A stretch of DNA of 64,000 nucleotides, from positions 1 through 64,000 of the forward strand of contig JAURFW010000006.1 in NCBI GenBank assembly GCA_030834125.1, given 5' to 3'. The notes under the pieces are model-generated. The model was given only the letters and a program-made list of their open reading frames with translations. It was not told where the DNA came from and did not search any database. Both the position numbers and the translations under genes were made by a program. Source of the DNA: Bacteroidota bacterium (lineage in GTDB: Bacteria; Bacteroidota; Bacteroidia; NS11-12g; UBA955). Positions 44,048 through 58,000 of this stretch are shown here, piece by piece (position 1 is the stretch's first letter; every line of letters begins with the position of its first letter).

Positions 44048-45937
44048 ATGTTAAAGCCGGAATATCTTTTTTTATGGATTCTATTTCATTTGGGTGCTGT
44101 TGAGTTACCCCAGCGTTTGTCAGAACGGGGAAAACAAAAAACTCCTGTTACCGAGCTAATGAATGAATATAAATATGTTACGGCAAGCACCTATTATAAA
44201 AACGAGAAAAAAATTCGAAACTTACAAGAATTAAGATCATTAGCATTAGTGTTTGATCGTCTAGGTTATACAGATACAGCATTTATTTTGTATCAAAAAG
44301 GAATTCGTAAATACCCAAAAAAGGTTTCTGATTTTGACCGATTAAATATTGCTATGTTTTCAAAAAAATTAGGTAACAATATATTATCTGATAGTTTGAT
44401 AGGTTTTATTAAAGCAAATGGGCAATATGTTAATCAGCCCATATTCCCGGAATGGAGCACCCCTGATTTTTTGAATATTCCAAAACAGTCTAAAATGTTT
44501 AACCAAACTCCAATAAGGCAGTTTGAGGATAGTAATGGATCTAATTGTTTTGGAATAGTTTACGATTCTCACAAGAAGAAATATTATATAAATCGAAGAC
44601 TAAATGCGTTTTCAGGTTTTTGGGGAGAAAACTCTATCTTAGATGGAAAACCGTATTCATCAATCTATTCTATTAATAATAACACAAAAAAGGGTTTAAA
44701 GTCATTGTCTCCTTTCGAATTTCAAACGCCAAATCGCAACCTTGAAATAACTGATGTAGACGAAAAAGGATCTTTGTATGTAACAGTCAATTCAAGGTAT
44801 GTTAATGATTCAGATGTATACTGTTTGAATATCAATCAACTGAAATATGATAGCGCAGTATCCAAATATGTCCTTAATGGTTTAGGTTTAGATAAGTTCG
44901 AATTTAATGCATCAGGATTAGTTATAAGTCCCGATAAGCAACATGCAATGTTTGTGAGTGATATGCTTGGAACATTAGGTAAATCGGACATACTATATGG
45001 TGATTTAATTTGGGAAAACAATATACCAAAAATTGAAAATTACACTTTAATAAGTGGTTCCGTAAATACTATTTTATCAGATTTTGATCCTTGTTTTATT
45101 ACTGATAATATTGTTGCTTTTGCATCTGAAGGACATATAGGGATGGGAGGATCAGATATATACTTTTATCACCTATACAATGGCACTTTAATTCATGCTG
45201 GAAACTTGGTAAATACTAATGCTAATGAACATTCACCTCGTTATATTAACGGAGATTTTTATTTTTCTCGACAATTAAAAACGGATAACTCGGAGTTGTA
45301 TAAAATTTCATTGGATACTCAACTATTGGAAGGATTACTCCAATTTACACCAGTCTTTAGCAATACCGATGATATGAATTATAGCGATTCAGTAGTAGGC
45401 GAAAATGATGATTTGGCAGATTTAAATAATGATGAAAAAATTGTAAAATATGTAAATGAGATTTTAAAATCTTCAGATTACAGAAAGCAAGAATACATAC
45501 GTGGAATTAAATTCATTTTATTACCAGATTCTGTGCGCCGTATATATTTGGAAAATTTGGATTCGAGCGTCGATTACAGGGATATTAGGTTTATGACTCT
45601 AAAGCATCCTCAGGGCGATTTTGAAATAGAGGGAGATTATAAGCGTGAACTAGATTTATTGATAATTGCTCTAAATAAAAGAAAAGATTGGAGTGTTGAA
45701 ATAAGATCTTATACCGATTCAAGAGGCTCAAAATGGTTCAATAACCGCCTATCCAAGAAACGAGCTACTTACCTTAAATCTTACATTGAAAAAAATGGGA
45801 TAGAAGCCACTCGGGTAATTGCACGAGGAATGGGCGAGGAGTATTTAATTAACCATTGTTTTGATGGGGCACCTTGTACAGAAGATGAACATAGAGCAAA
45901 TCGTCGAACAGAATTAATTTTACAAAAGGTTAATTAA
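44048..45937 (+). CDS. OmpA family protein with PD40-like region
   Basis: C-terminal OmpA core WSVEIRSYTDSRGSKWFNNRLSKKRATYLKSYIEKNGIEATRVIARGMGEEYLINHC; 3 nt after porP/sprF stop. Confidence 0.82.
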   Translation: MLKPEYLFLWILFHLGAVELPQRLSERGKQKTPVTELMNEYKYVTASTYYKNEKKIRNLQELRSLALVFDRLGYTDTAFILYQKGIRKYPKKVSDFDRLNIAMFSKKLGNNILSDSLIGFIKANGQYVNQPIFPEWSTPDFLNIPKQSKMFNQTPIRQFEDSNGSNCFGIVYDSHKKKYYINRRLNAFSGFWGENSILDGKPYSSIYSINNNTKKGLKSLSPFEFQTPNRNLEITDVDEKGSLYVTVNSRYVNDSDVYCLNINQLKYDSAVSKYVLNGLGLDKFEFNASGLVISPDKQHAMFVSDMLGTLGKSDILYGDLIWENNIPKIENYTLISGSVNTILSDFDPCFITDNIVAFASEGHIGMGGSDIYFYHLYNGTLIHAGNLVNTNANEHSPRYINGDFYFSRQLKTDNSELYKISLDTQLLEGLLQFTPVFSNTDDMNYSDSVVGENDDLADLNNDEKIVKYVNEILKSSDYRKQEYIRGIKFILLPDSVRRIYLENLDSSVDYRDIRFMTLKHPQGDFEIEGDYKRELDLLIIALNKRKDWSVEIRSYTDSRGSKWFNNRLSKKRATYLKSYIEKNGIEATRVIARGMGEEYLINHCFDGAPCTEDEHRANRRTELILQKVN

Positions 45938-46052
45938 CTAAAAAAATCATACCATTTACCAAATAGTGTTATCATAAGATCTACTTAATTATTTGATTAT
46001 CAAGTATTTCATACAATAAAACACTGCTCAGTGTTGATAACATCTTGATAAC

Positions 46053-46083
46053 TTGGGATTTCAGTTGCATTTTTATATTTTTG
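46053..46083 (+). promoter_or_regulatory. Candidate Bacteroidota primary-sigma promoter (TTG-N20-TATTTTTG)
   Basis: TTG at 46053-46055 and TATTTTTG at 46076-46083 match the TTG / TAnnTTTG consensus; would place the start site near 46090. Confidence 0.3.
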
Positions 46084-46089
46084 TAAGTT

Positions 46090-49000
46090 ATGACAAAACT
46101 CCTTAAACGGTTTATGGGAAAGAGTTTTTTGAATGGTTATAGAAGCATTGCATTTCTGTTAATGATTCTATTCAATGTCACCTTCTCTGAGATTCAATTA
46201 TTTGCTCAGGGTTTCATTGAAAATCAGGGACAATATCACAATCAAGATAACTTGCCAGTTCCTCATGTGAAGTATGTGGGTAGGAACAATCAAGGATTAC
46301 AAATACAATTACGAGAAAACGGGTTCAGTTATGAACTGTTAGGCCTTAAGAAAGCTGAAAAAGGTGAAAAAAATAGTACCATCGATATTTCACGTGTTGA
46401 TATTGATTTTTTAAATTCTAATGAAAACATTGAAATAATTTCTGAAAACGGCCTTCTTACGCAAACCAATTACTATTTAACAGGTAGGCGTATTGAAGGA
46501 GTATCTACTTTTGAGAAGGTAATCTATAAAAATGTTTGGGATAACATTGATGTGGTATTTTATTCAGATCAAAATTCTAGAAACGGCTTTAAATATGAAT
46601 TTTTATTACATCCTGCTGCGCTAATAAGCAATATTCAGTTTAAAATAAATGGTTCTAACAATTGGGAAATTAATGAAGATGGAGATATTTTAACTTTACA
46701 TACAGATCAAGGAATTGTTGAAGATCTGCTTCCCTATTCATATGAAAATTCAAACGAAGGTATTGAAATACCAATTGAAATTCATTGGCAGAAAAATGGC
46801 GATGTGCTCGATCTTACAGCAGAAAATGATATAATTACTAAAGAAACTGTAATTGACCCGGATCCAACATTAATTTGGGGGACTTTTTATGGAGGTAGTT
46901 CTTCACAGGAAGGGACCTCAGTGTCTATAGATTCAAAAGGCAATCCTGTTTTTTGTGGATGGACCACAAGTTCATCATTAGCCACTAGCGGAGTTTACAA
47001 AACAAGTTATCAAGGTAATACAGATGCCTTTGTTTTTAAAATGAAGCGAGAAGGTGGAACATCAGGTCGAATTTGGATGACATACTTTGGAGGAGCAAAT
47101 GAAGATTTTGTTAATAGTAATGATCACGATTCTTCCGATAATGTTTATCTAACGGGTGTAACGTCTTCAGATAGTTTAGGATATAATTCGCAGACGAATT
47201 ATAGTGTTAATTTTGGATATCAAGATGCATTTGTAGCAAGATTGACTTCCACAGGAAAACTAGATTGGTTTAATTATTTAGGTGATACATTAAATGATAT
47301 TGGACTGGATATAGATGTATGTGGAGGTTTAGTTCATGTAGTTGGATATTCTGAAGATGCTAAAAGATCTGGAGGAGCTGCACCATATTTAGTACCCAAA
47401 AGCTTAGGTACATCTCAAGGAAATAGCACCTATCAGGGACAGGAGGATGCCTTTTATATGCAATTAGATACCAATGGTTCTATTTTAAAAGGTTTCTTAT
47501 TTGGAGGAACTTCATATGATGCTTTTCAATCTATATATGCTTCAAAGAATAATAAAATTGCAATATTAGGGGCAACTAGGTCAACAAGTAACATTTCTAA
47601 TATTTCCGGTAGTTCAAAATCGAGTAACTCCGATGCGGATGCTATGGTGGTTTATATTGACACTTCAGCTACTATTTCTTGGTCACGTTATTATGGTGGT
47701 TCTGGAAATGAAAATTTTTATCGAGATGCAAGCGGTAAAGACATAGCAGTTAAAGGTGGTATAGTTATAAATTCATTTGGAGAAGTTTTAATAACTGGTA
47801 CAACTTACTCAAGTGGTATACAACAACTATCTGCAAGTAGTATTTGTCATAAAACTTATTTAAATGATGGATCTGTAACTGGAGTTTCTGATGCGTATTT
47901 GGGCAAATTTAGTAATTCCGGAGCCTTACAATGGAGCACATACTATGGAGGAAAGAGTTCAGAAATAGGTAGGTCTATTGCAATTGATGATAGAAATTAC
48001 GTATATATTATTGGTCAAACAGAATCTGAAAATTCGAGTTCAGTTTTTGGTGGTGCGTTTACAGCGAATAATATTATTGCTACGAAAGATGCACTTCAAG
48101 CACCTTCATTGATATATGGACAGGAAGGATTTGTTGCAAAATTTAAAGATTCTGGAATTCGTGTTTGGGGTACTTACATAGCCGGTAATAAGGGGGAAGA
48201 TTTATTTGATATTTCAAGAGGTTTAGATGGAGATTTATTTATTGCAGGTAGAACAAATTCGACTAGTGCAAGTAACTTGCCTTTAAGAAATTCATATCAA
48301 TCAAGCCTTACAGGTTCTATAGATGGATATTTTTTACGATTAAATTATTGTAAGAAATTTTTAGTGGCAAAATCAAATGTACCTTGTGTAGGTGATTCAT
48401 TAATGCTGTATTCGAATATTGATTCGAGCAAGTTTCAGAGTGTACCTAATTCATACACTGTAAATTGGGGATTTCAATTTCCCTCTACGTATAATGTAAA
48501 TTGGTATAAACCAAACGGTCTGCCCCTTAGTCAGGATCAAAATACGAGTATCAAGGTAACATCTGCCGATACGGGGAAATACAAAGTAATTGTAGAAAAT
48601 GAATTTGGTTGTTTAGATACGGCAGAAGTAAATGTTTCAAAAATTAATGAATTGCCGAATGTACAAATTTCAACAACCAATTATTGCCAGTGGGATACAA
48701 TAAGCTTTACAGGGAATTCAAATAAAACATTAAATACCCAATATAAATGGAAGGGTCCTGGAGGGTGGACGGCAACAGGAAAGTCCGTTTTTCGATTTCC
48801 AGCAAGAAAAGGAGTTAATGATGGTGAATATATATTAAGTACTACTGATACAAACGGTTGTAAAAACGCGGATACGGTGAATATAACTTTTGGCCCAGAA
48901 GTTTCGGTAAGTTCTAATTCCCCGGTTTGTCCCGGTTCTACAATCACATTAACAGCAACCGGTAAAAATATTTCCAACTCAACTTGGTCAGGCCCTAATT

Positions 49001-52000
49001 CATTTGCCGATACAGGATTAGCTATTAGTATAAATAATGCATCCACTGTAAATGAGGGAAATTATACTGCCATTATTGAAGATTTAAATGGATGTAAGGA
49101 TACTATTATCACTGCAGTTTCCCTTCGTTCATTGGATCAAATTAATTTAAATGCTCCTACACGTATTTGTGTTGGACAGCTATTAAAAATTACTTCAAAT
49201 CTCACTGGTTCTCAGGGAAATACAAATGCTTCTTTTTTATGGACATTGCCGAATAATGGAAGAACCACAAAAAGAGATTCAAATATATTAGAATTTACAA
49301 ACGCAGTATCTGCGGACTCGGGTAGGTATAACTTGCGCGTTACCGATGCTAATGGTTGTTTTATAGATACCCATGTTAATATTGCAGTGGAACCATTACC
49401 CTCATTGAGTTTTAACATTAGCTCTACACCTCAGTGTTTGAAAAATAATTCCATTACGATTAGTCAAACTATTTCCAACTCTCCCACCTATTATTATAAA
49501 ATTAATGGAACCACTTGGACATCCCAAAATCCGGGTACTATTTCATTTGCAAATGCCGGTACATATCCGGTTAAACTAATTGGAGTGAGTCAGTTCGGGT
49601 GTAAAGATTCTTTAACAAAGAATATTGTCATACATCCAATGCCAAACTCTCAGTTTTCAGTAAATAATGATAGTCAATGTAAAAACAACAATAACTTTAT
49701 TTTTACCGACCAAACCACTTCCCAGAAAAAATATTCGGTGAAGTGGATTTTTGGTGATGGTTCAACTTCCACTACTAAACAAACGAATACTCCACATTCT
49801 TACACCTTAGCTGGTAATTACACAGTAAAGTTAGTTACTGTAACTACTGATGGTTGTAGAGATACTTCCGAAAAACAAATTAATGTAAAATCCGTTCCAG
49901 AGGTTCAACTTACAATTGATAATTCCGTATTATGTTACAACAACGGTAGTCATGTATTTAATTATGACGGATCATCAAGTCAAAAGGTATTAAATATAGA
50001 TTCATTTTATTGGGATTTTGGAACAAATGCAACGCCGCGTTATGATAGCTCTTCCCAGCCTTCTGTTCGTTATTCACAAGCAGGTAACTACACAGCACAA
50101 TTAATTATCGTAGATGCCAACGGTTGTAAGGATACAGCAACGATTAGTAATACAGTTAAGCCTGATCCGGAGGCAAAAATATTTACTTCAACAGTTCAAT
50201 TGAGTCAGTGTTTATCGGCAAATCAATTTTCATTAGAAGCAGATACAACTACAGGGATTGATTCAATCTTGAGCTATAATTGGACTCTTTCTACCTCATT
50301 GTATAGTGTAATTAGTTCAAGAACAACACCAGCCTTAAGTAGTTCAAAAATTACAGTTCGATTTAATAATATTGGGGTTTACAAGGCCACATTATTAATT
50401 AATGATTCAAACGGATGTAATGACACATCATCAGTATTCTTAACAGTAAAAGGCAATCCAAACGCTAGTATAAATGTGGCAACTACAATACCCTCTACTC
50501 AGTGTTTAAATACAAATAGTTTTGATTTTACATCAAGTATCACCAATAATGGTTTATCGACTTCAGGAACATATAACTGGAGTTTTTCAGGTGGTAATGT
50601 TGGGAATTATAGTGATTCGGCTAAACCTAAAAAAGTATCGTATTCAAGTATTGGAACGAAAAAAGTAACATTAATTTTTACAGACTCCGTTAATAAGTGT
50701 CACGATACAGATGTGATAAATATTCTTGTTCTAGGTAACCCTCATGCCTTAGTTACTATTGATAGTAGTAACAACTGTTTTAGTGGTAATGAAATTATTT
50801 TTGAAAGTAGTTCTACATCAATTGATGGAATCAAATCATATCAGTGGAACTTTGACACTACCTCGAGTAACCAATATGGGGCTAATCCATCTAGTAGCAA
50901 TGCAGATTCTGTTTCAGTTTCATATTCAAGCTTTGGAATTAAATCATATCGCTTAATAATTCAAGATTCAAATTCTTGTACCGATACTCTTCGTGGACAA
51001 TTGCGAATTAAGAACAACCCAGTCATTTCTGGGATTACTATAAATGACACTTCTCAATGTTTGGGGACACAGTCTAATACGACTTCATTTAATTTTACAC
51101 CTTCAATTTCATGGGTAAAATCTGCAAGCACATATAGATGGTCTTTTGATTCATTAAACAACCCAATTACTTCAAGTAAGCGTTATTCTGCTTTAGCTAA
51201 TCCAACTGCTATAAAATATAATAGCTCAGGATCTAAAATAGTTTTACTTATTGCTCAAGACCAAAATGGATGTACGGATACAGCAGTCACAACGGTAAAC
51301 ATATACAATAACCCTGTAGCAATTATTGGATTAGCAGAAAATGACACACAGTGTTTCAATAATCAGGTATTTAATTTTAGTTCTAACAGTACTACTTCGG
51401 GTTCCGGTAATTCAATTACTAACTATTTATGGGATTTTGGTAGTGATACAAATTTTGTTACGCCCTCACTAACCAATAATAATATAAAAGTTAGTTTCAA
51501 TAAAGTCCAGTCTCATACAGTTAAGCTTCGAGTTACTGATTCACGTGGATGTTTTCACGATACTCTAACAACAATTCAAATTTTAGGAAATCCAGTTTCA
51601 ATCATTCAGAATATTCTAAACGATGAGCAATGTTTGAAAGGGAATAGCTTCAGTTTAGAAGCGAACAGTACGGGTGTTTCATCAGGTTCATTGAATTCGT
51701 CTGGGTATACTTGGATTATTGATTCAATCAATGGTACAAAATTATCAAGTAAAACGGCGGGACCACACAATGTTACATATAGTGCCACTGGAAAAAAGAT
51801 TATTGGTCTAGTTTCTGCAGATGCCAATGGCTGTGTAGATACAACCTGGACTTCAGTAACAGTATTGTCTCACCCTGATATTTCGCAAATTTCAAAATCA
51901 ACTTCTAGTTATTGTGTAAATCAAAATTCTATAAGTTTTTCAGCGAGTTCGATTACATGGGCTTCAACAACTGCTGGAAGTTATTCTTGGAAATTCAACG

Positions 52001-55000
52001 GAGCTACACCTTCAAGTTCGACATCTAGTAATCCAAGTAATATAAAATTTAATTCGTCAGGCACTAAAACGGTACAATTAATTGTTACAGATTCTAATGG
52101 TTGTGAAGATACAAGCCAAACCAATGTAATTATCAAGCCGATACCTTTAATATCCTACACAATAGATTCATCAAATCAATGTGTAAATAATAACTCGATT
52201 ATTTTTACTAGTAACTCCACTAACTCATCAGGCAGTAGTGCTGGCTTAACTACAAATTGGAATTTTGGTTCTTCTCAAGGCGCATCTATAAGTTCTAGCA
52301 GTAGTGCTTCAGTAACTAACATATATTCAAATTCTGGAAGAAAGACAGCAAGACTGGTTGTATTTGAATCGGGTTGTTCTGACACTGCTGATGTTTCGGT
52401 AATTATTCGAGATGTACCTGTTTTTGACAGTGTGAAAATTACTTCGAGTGATGAACAATGTTTGGATCTAAATAAATTTTCATTTCAACCAAATATAGTT
52501 TGGGTTGATGGCAGTAATAATCATTTTTGGCATTTAGATAGTTCTAATACAACCAAAACAACCAATACACCATACAGCACCAGTGCAATTCCAGCCAATA
52601 TCGTTTACTCTTCTTCAGGAACAAAACAGATTTATTACATATTCACTGATCTCAACGGATGTAGTGACACCCAAAATATCCAGGTTAAAGTTTTTGACAA
52701 TCCAACGGCTGTTATCAATTCAACAAATGGTGTTAATCAATGCTTTAATCAGCAATCATTCAGTTTTAATGCATCGAATAGTACTACAGCTTCTGGTTCT
52801 GGACCAATAAATAGCTATAATTGGTCTACCTCAAGTAGTGCAACAATATCCCCGAATTCTTCTTCAAATTCCGTTTCAGTCAACTACCCAAATACAGGAA
52901 CTTACAGTTTAAAACTGACAATTACCGATAGTAAGGGTTGTAAGGATGATTCAACAATCAGTATTACTTTAAAGGAGAGTCCTAATTCAGATTTTGCTTT
53001 GAGTCAAAACGATACTCAATGTTTGTCTGGTAATAGCTTCACTTTTACTGCAACAAGTGTCTCAAATGCAGGATTGAATTCATCAGGATATAAGTGGATT
53101 GTTGATTCAATTAATAATGTGACTTTATCTGGAACGGGAGCGGGTCCTTATAATTATTCATATTCAAATGCCGGAGATTACATAGTTGGATTGGTTTCCA
53201 CAAGCAGTAATGGATGTAAGGATACAGTTTGGAAAAGGATTGTTGTTTTATCTAATCCTTCAATTACTGCGAGTGTCACTAGTAGTGCTTTACAATGTTT
53301 AAATGGTAACAACTTTAGTTTTTCATCTAACGCCACTAATACAAATTCATATTATTGGGATTTTAGTTGGAATAATGGGACCAAAACAAGCACACTTGCA
53401 AATCCATCAAATATTTCATTTAGTAGTTCTGGCGTAAAATCTATTGGTGTGATTGCAACATCAAACAATGGTTGTAAAGACACAGCCCTGTTAAATGTTA
53501 CAGTAACCAATTCACCGAATGCTTCTTTTACTATCGATTCTAGTTTAAATTGTATAACAAATAATGAAATTGACGTTTTAGCAACTTCTGCCAACGGAAC
53601 GGGAGTATCGGGAAGCTTAACACATCAATGGAATTTTTATAGTTCAACTACCGGTGCAAATAAATCATCATCTTCAAAAACAAGAGATACTGTCAGTTAT
53701 TCAACCACTGGAAGCAAAAGAATAAAAATTACTACCACTGATGCTAACGGTTGTACTGATACAGCGATTGGTTTTGTTAGAATTTTAGGTCAACCTACGT
53801 TGAATTCGGTTTCGTCGAATGTAAGTAGCCAATGTATAGATTCATTAGGGTTAAAGCCGAATAATTTTATTCTCTCTTCGAGCATCAATTGGGTGAGTGG
53901 TGGAGGATCGCATTATTGGGTCTTGGACAGTGTAACTTCTGGAAGTAGTTCGGCGACGCCTGTATCTTCGAGTAGTTCAAATCCATCGGTAAGTTATTCA
54001 ACCCCGGGCTTGAAAACCATCTATTATCAGTATACTGATGCTAACGGTTGCTTTGGTAGTTCGAGCATACAAGTTCGTGTACATGGCTTACCCACTGCAT
54101 CAATAAGTGTAAATAACAATTCTCAATGTTTAAATAATCAAAACTTTGTAGTTGATTTAACATCTACTTCAGTCAGCAGTCATGATTGGACTTTTGCCTC
54201 GGCGAATAATGTTCAACTAACGAACTCAAATACAAAGGCAAAGGTTAACTATTCTAGTGCGGGTACATATTCAGGGAAAATATGGATTAAAGATTTAAAT
54301 GGATGTGTTGATGATTCTATCTTCAATTTGATAGTTAAAAAAATTCCGACGGCAGATATTTCATCTAATCCATTGAAATCGTGTTTAAGAGGGAATAGTT
54401 TCACATTAAGTAATGCTAGTTCAGGTGTGGGTACAAATACCTTGAATTCCACAGGTTATACCTGGTTTATTGATTCATTAAATGGACTAACCTACACGGG
54501 AACAGGAGCTACTACCTCTTCTAATAAAATTATTAGTTACACTACTACAGGAACGAAAACTATTGGACTTGCGGTTACTGATCAAAACGGATGTAAAGAC
54601 ACATCTTGGACAAGTATTGAGGTTCTGGATCATCCTGTAATCAATTCAATAGCGTCTAATGCAAATTCATCTTGTTTAAACTCTAACAGCTTTAATTATA
54701 CTGCAACTGTCAATTGGGTTTCATTGAATACAAATCAACGAAGTTATTCTTGGGACAAAGATTACAATTCAAGCTTAGGACACAATCAAACCTCATCCAA
54801 TGATACTCTATCCGGAATTATTTACAGCAGTACAGGTGGAAAAACAATACAACTAATAGTCACAGATTCAAATGGATGTAAAGATACTGCTCAAAAGGTT
54901 GTTCAGGTATTGCCATTACCAAATGCTTCCTATTCAATAGATAGTAGTTCAAATTGTCTTGCTTATAATCAGATTGTTTTTACAGATAATTCAACAAAAG

Positions 55001-58000
55001 CCACTGGATCTATAAATAATCCTAATATAAAGTGGAGTTTTTACCAGTCTTCAACAGGTTCAAATATTAATACCTCTACATCAAGTAACCCATCGGTTAA
55101 ATATTCAAGTGTCGGACAAAAGGCATTTGAGTTAGTAGCAATTGATGCTGATAATGGGTGTAAAGATACTATTTCAGGTGTAGTTAGGATTAAATCAATG
55201 CCTATTGCTAATGTTTCATTAGATACCAATGAGTTATGTTTAAATGGAAACTCCTTTAATATAAATCCAAATTTCACATGGGTTATTGGTAGTAGTTCTA
55301 ACTACACTTGGTATTTTGACAGTTCTAATACAGGTGCGAATAAAAATACTTCAACTGTATTAAAACCTACAGTTAGTTATAATCAAATTGGATCCAAAAC
55401 TGTAACTCTAGTTTATCAGGATTTAAACGGGTGTAAAGACACAAATTCTATTTCATTAAATGTATGGGGTCATCCTACTGCGATAATAGATTTAAACACC
55501 AATGATTCTCAATGTTTACAAGGAAACATTTTTAACTTTGATGCTAGTAATAGTACACCAAAAACAGGTGCAAGTGCTGTAACTTCATATTATTGGTTTC
55601 TAGATGGGAATGCCAGCTCTACTGATGTTACACCTGCTGTATTTAATTCAAGTAATCCCGATTCTGTCGTATACCAATCTAACGGTAGAAAAATTGCAAC
55701 TTTAGTTATCACTGATTTGAATGGCTGTAAAGATACTTTACAAGACACCGTATGGATTAACCCTAAACCATATGCACAGTTAAATATTGACAGTATTTCA
55801 CAATGTTTGAAATCTAATATTTTCAATTTCCAAGCAAATGGTTCTTCATCAGTGACTAACTCCTCTATCAAAACCTATAGTTGGAGCTTTGGGACTGACT
55901 CGCGTATCTCAGATACTTCGGGTATTTTACTTGATACTTTATATGGTGTAACCTATTCCACATCAGGGGAAAAAGTTGTAAACCTCACAATAGAAGATAT
56001 AAATGGCTGTATTGATACATTTGAAACCAAGATCGAAGTTTTTGCACATCCCACATCGGTTATTACAGTAAATTCAAGTCAACAATGTTTTGAGAATCAG
56101 TTATTTACTTTCAATAGCTCCAATTCGTTAGGTGCTACTTCAAATTCGATTACAGGATATTCTTGGAACTTTGGACAAAATGCTAAACGCAATGGTACCT
56201 CAATTACTACTTCCTCACAAACATCAGTTTCAAACATCAAATTTGATAGTCTTGGATATGATACCGTATCTTTAGTGGTAATTGATGGTAATGGTTGTAA
56301 GGATACCTCTTCCCAATCCATAAGGCTTAAGCCCAGCCCAACAGCGGTATGGTCTGCTAATCAGTATGTTCAATGTTTACAAGGGAACTCATTTGATTTT
56401 GATGCTATCAATTCACAACCTGTAAATGGATCTACCATTAACAAGATTACTTGGAATTTTGGTTCAAATTCTACTCCGGATTCATCATCGGGTGTTAACC
56501 CCACGGGTATCTCATACAGTACGTCGGGCATTAAATTTATTACTGCATACGTATACGATATAAATGGATGTATCGGTAAATTCCGTGATACGGTGAATGT
56601 ATTAAATAATCCTTCGGCAAGCTGGTCAACTGTGGATACGATTCAATGTATTTCAAAAAATAGTTTTGATTTTGTCTCTACTTCTACTTCAAGTGCTTTA
56701 TCAAAAATAGTTAAATATAAATGGAGTTTTCCTTCAAATGCAAATAAAACGGTTGACAGTACGAAAGATGTATATAATATTAAATTCACCGATACTGGTT
56801 ATCAAAATGTGGTTTTAATTGTTATTGATAGCCTTGGTTGTATTGATACATTTAATAAAACTGTAAGTATTTTAGATAACCCTCGTGCCGTTATTACTGT
56901 AGCACCAAAAAGCAGCCAATGTTTACAAGGTAATAGTTTTACTTTCTCTGGAAGTTCTTCATCATCAGCGGGGAATTCATCTGTGCAGGGATATGATTGG
57001 AGTTTTGGTAAAAATTCATCACCTGCATCCGCAACTAACTCCGCCCCAAGTTCGGTAACATATTCAGATTCAGGTTGGAAAACTATTAGTTTAATTGTTT
57101 CCGATGTAAATGGTTGTGCAGATACAACTACTAAAAAGGTTTACATAAGTCCAAAACCTGAAGCAATCTGGGTTGCAGATGTTTCAGATATGTGTTTGTG
57201 GGATCATTCTTTTAATTTCAGTTCGAGAGGATCTAAAGGGGTAAATGGAGCTGCCGTAAGTTCTTATAAATGGTCTTTTGGAGCGGGATCAAATACTACT
57301 TCATCTACATTAGACTCTGTAAGTGGTATTAAATTTAATTCTATTGGAAAGAAAACAGTTACACTCACTGTCACTGACCAAAATGGCTGTGAAGATACCT
57401 TTACATCTACAGTATTAGTTAAGCCGCATCCAATAGCTTCATTTATGGTTACGAATGATTCACAATGTTTACAGGGTAACTCATATACATTTACATCAAC
57501 AAGCTCTCAATCTACAACAAATTCTACCTTAACTGGATTTAATTGGAAATTCGGTAATACATCTAGTCCTTCTACTTCGAGTAATGCTAATCCTTCGGGT
57601 ATTAAATATTCCAGCCAAGGCACTAAATCGGTTGAGTTAATAGTTACTGATGATAATGGATGTACAGATACTACTACGAACACCCTTTTAGTAAGGCCGA
57701 AGCCTTTTGCAATATGGACAACTGCAGATACAAATCAGTGTTTATCATCAAATTCTTTTGAATTTGACGCATCCTCTTCGCAGCCTGTGGGTTCTTCAGT
57801 TATTGAATCAATTACCTGGGATTTTGGTTCTAACTCTGGCGCAAATTATAATACTGATTCAGGTAAGGTAGTTCAAGTAAACTATTCTACTTATGGGGTA
57901 AAAACAATAAACGTAACTGTATTGGATACAAATGGATGTATAGATACTTTCTTATCTACAATTGAAATTTTCCAGATGCCTAATGCAGTAATTTCTGTGA

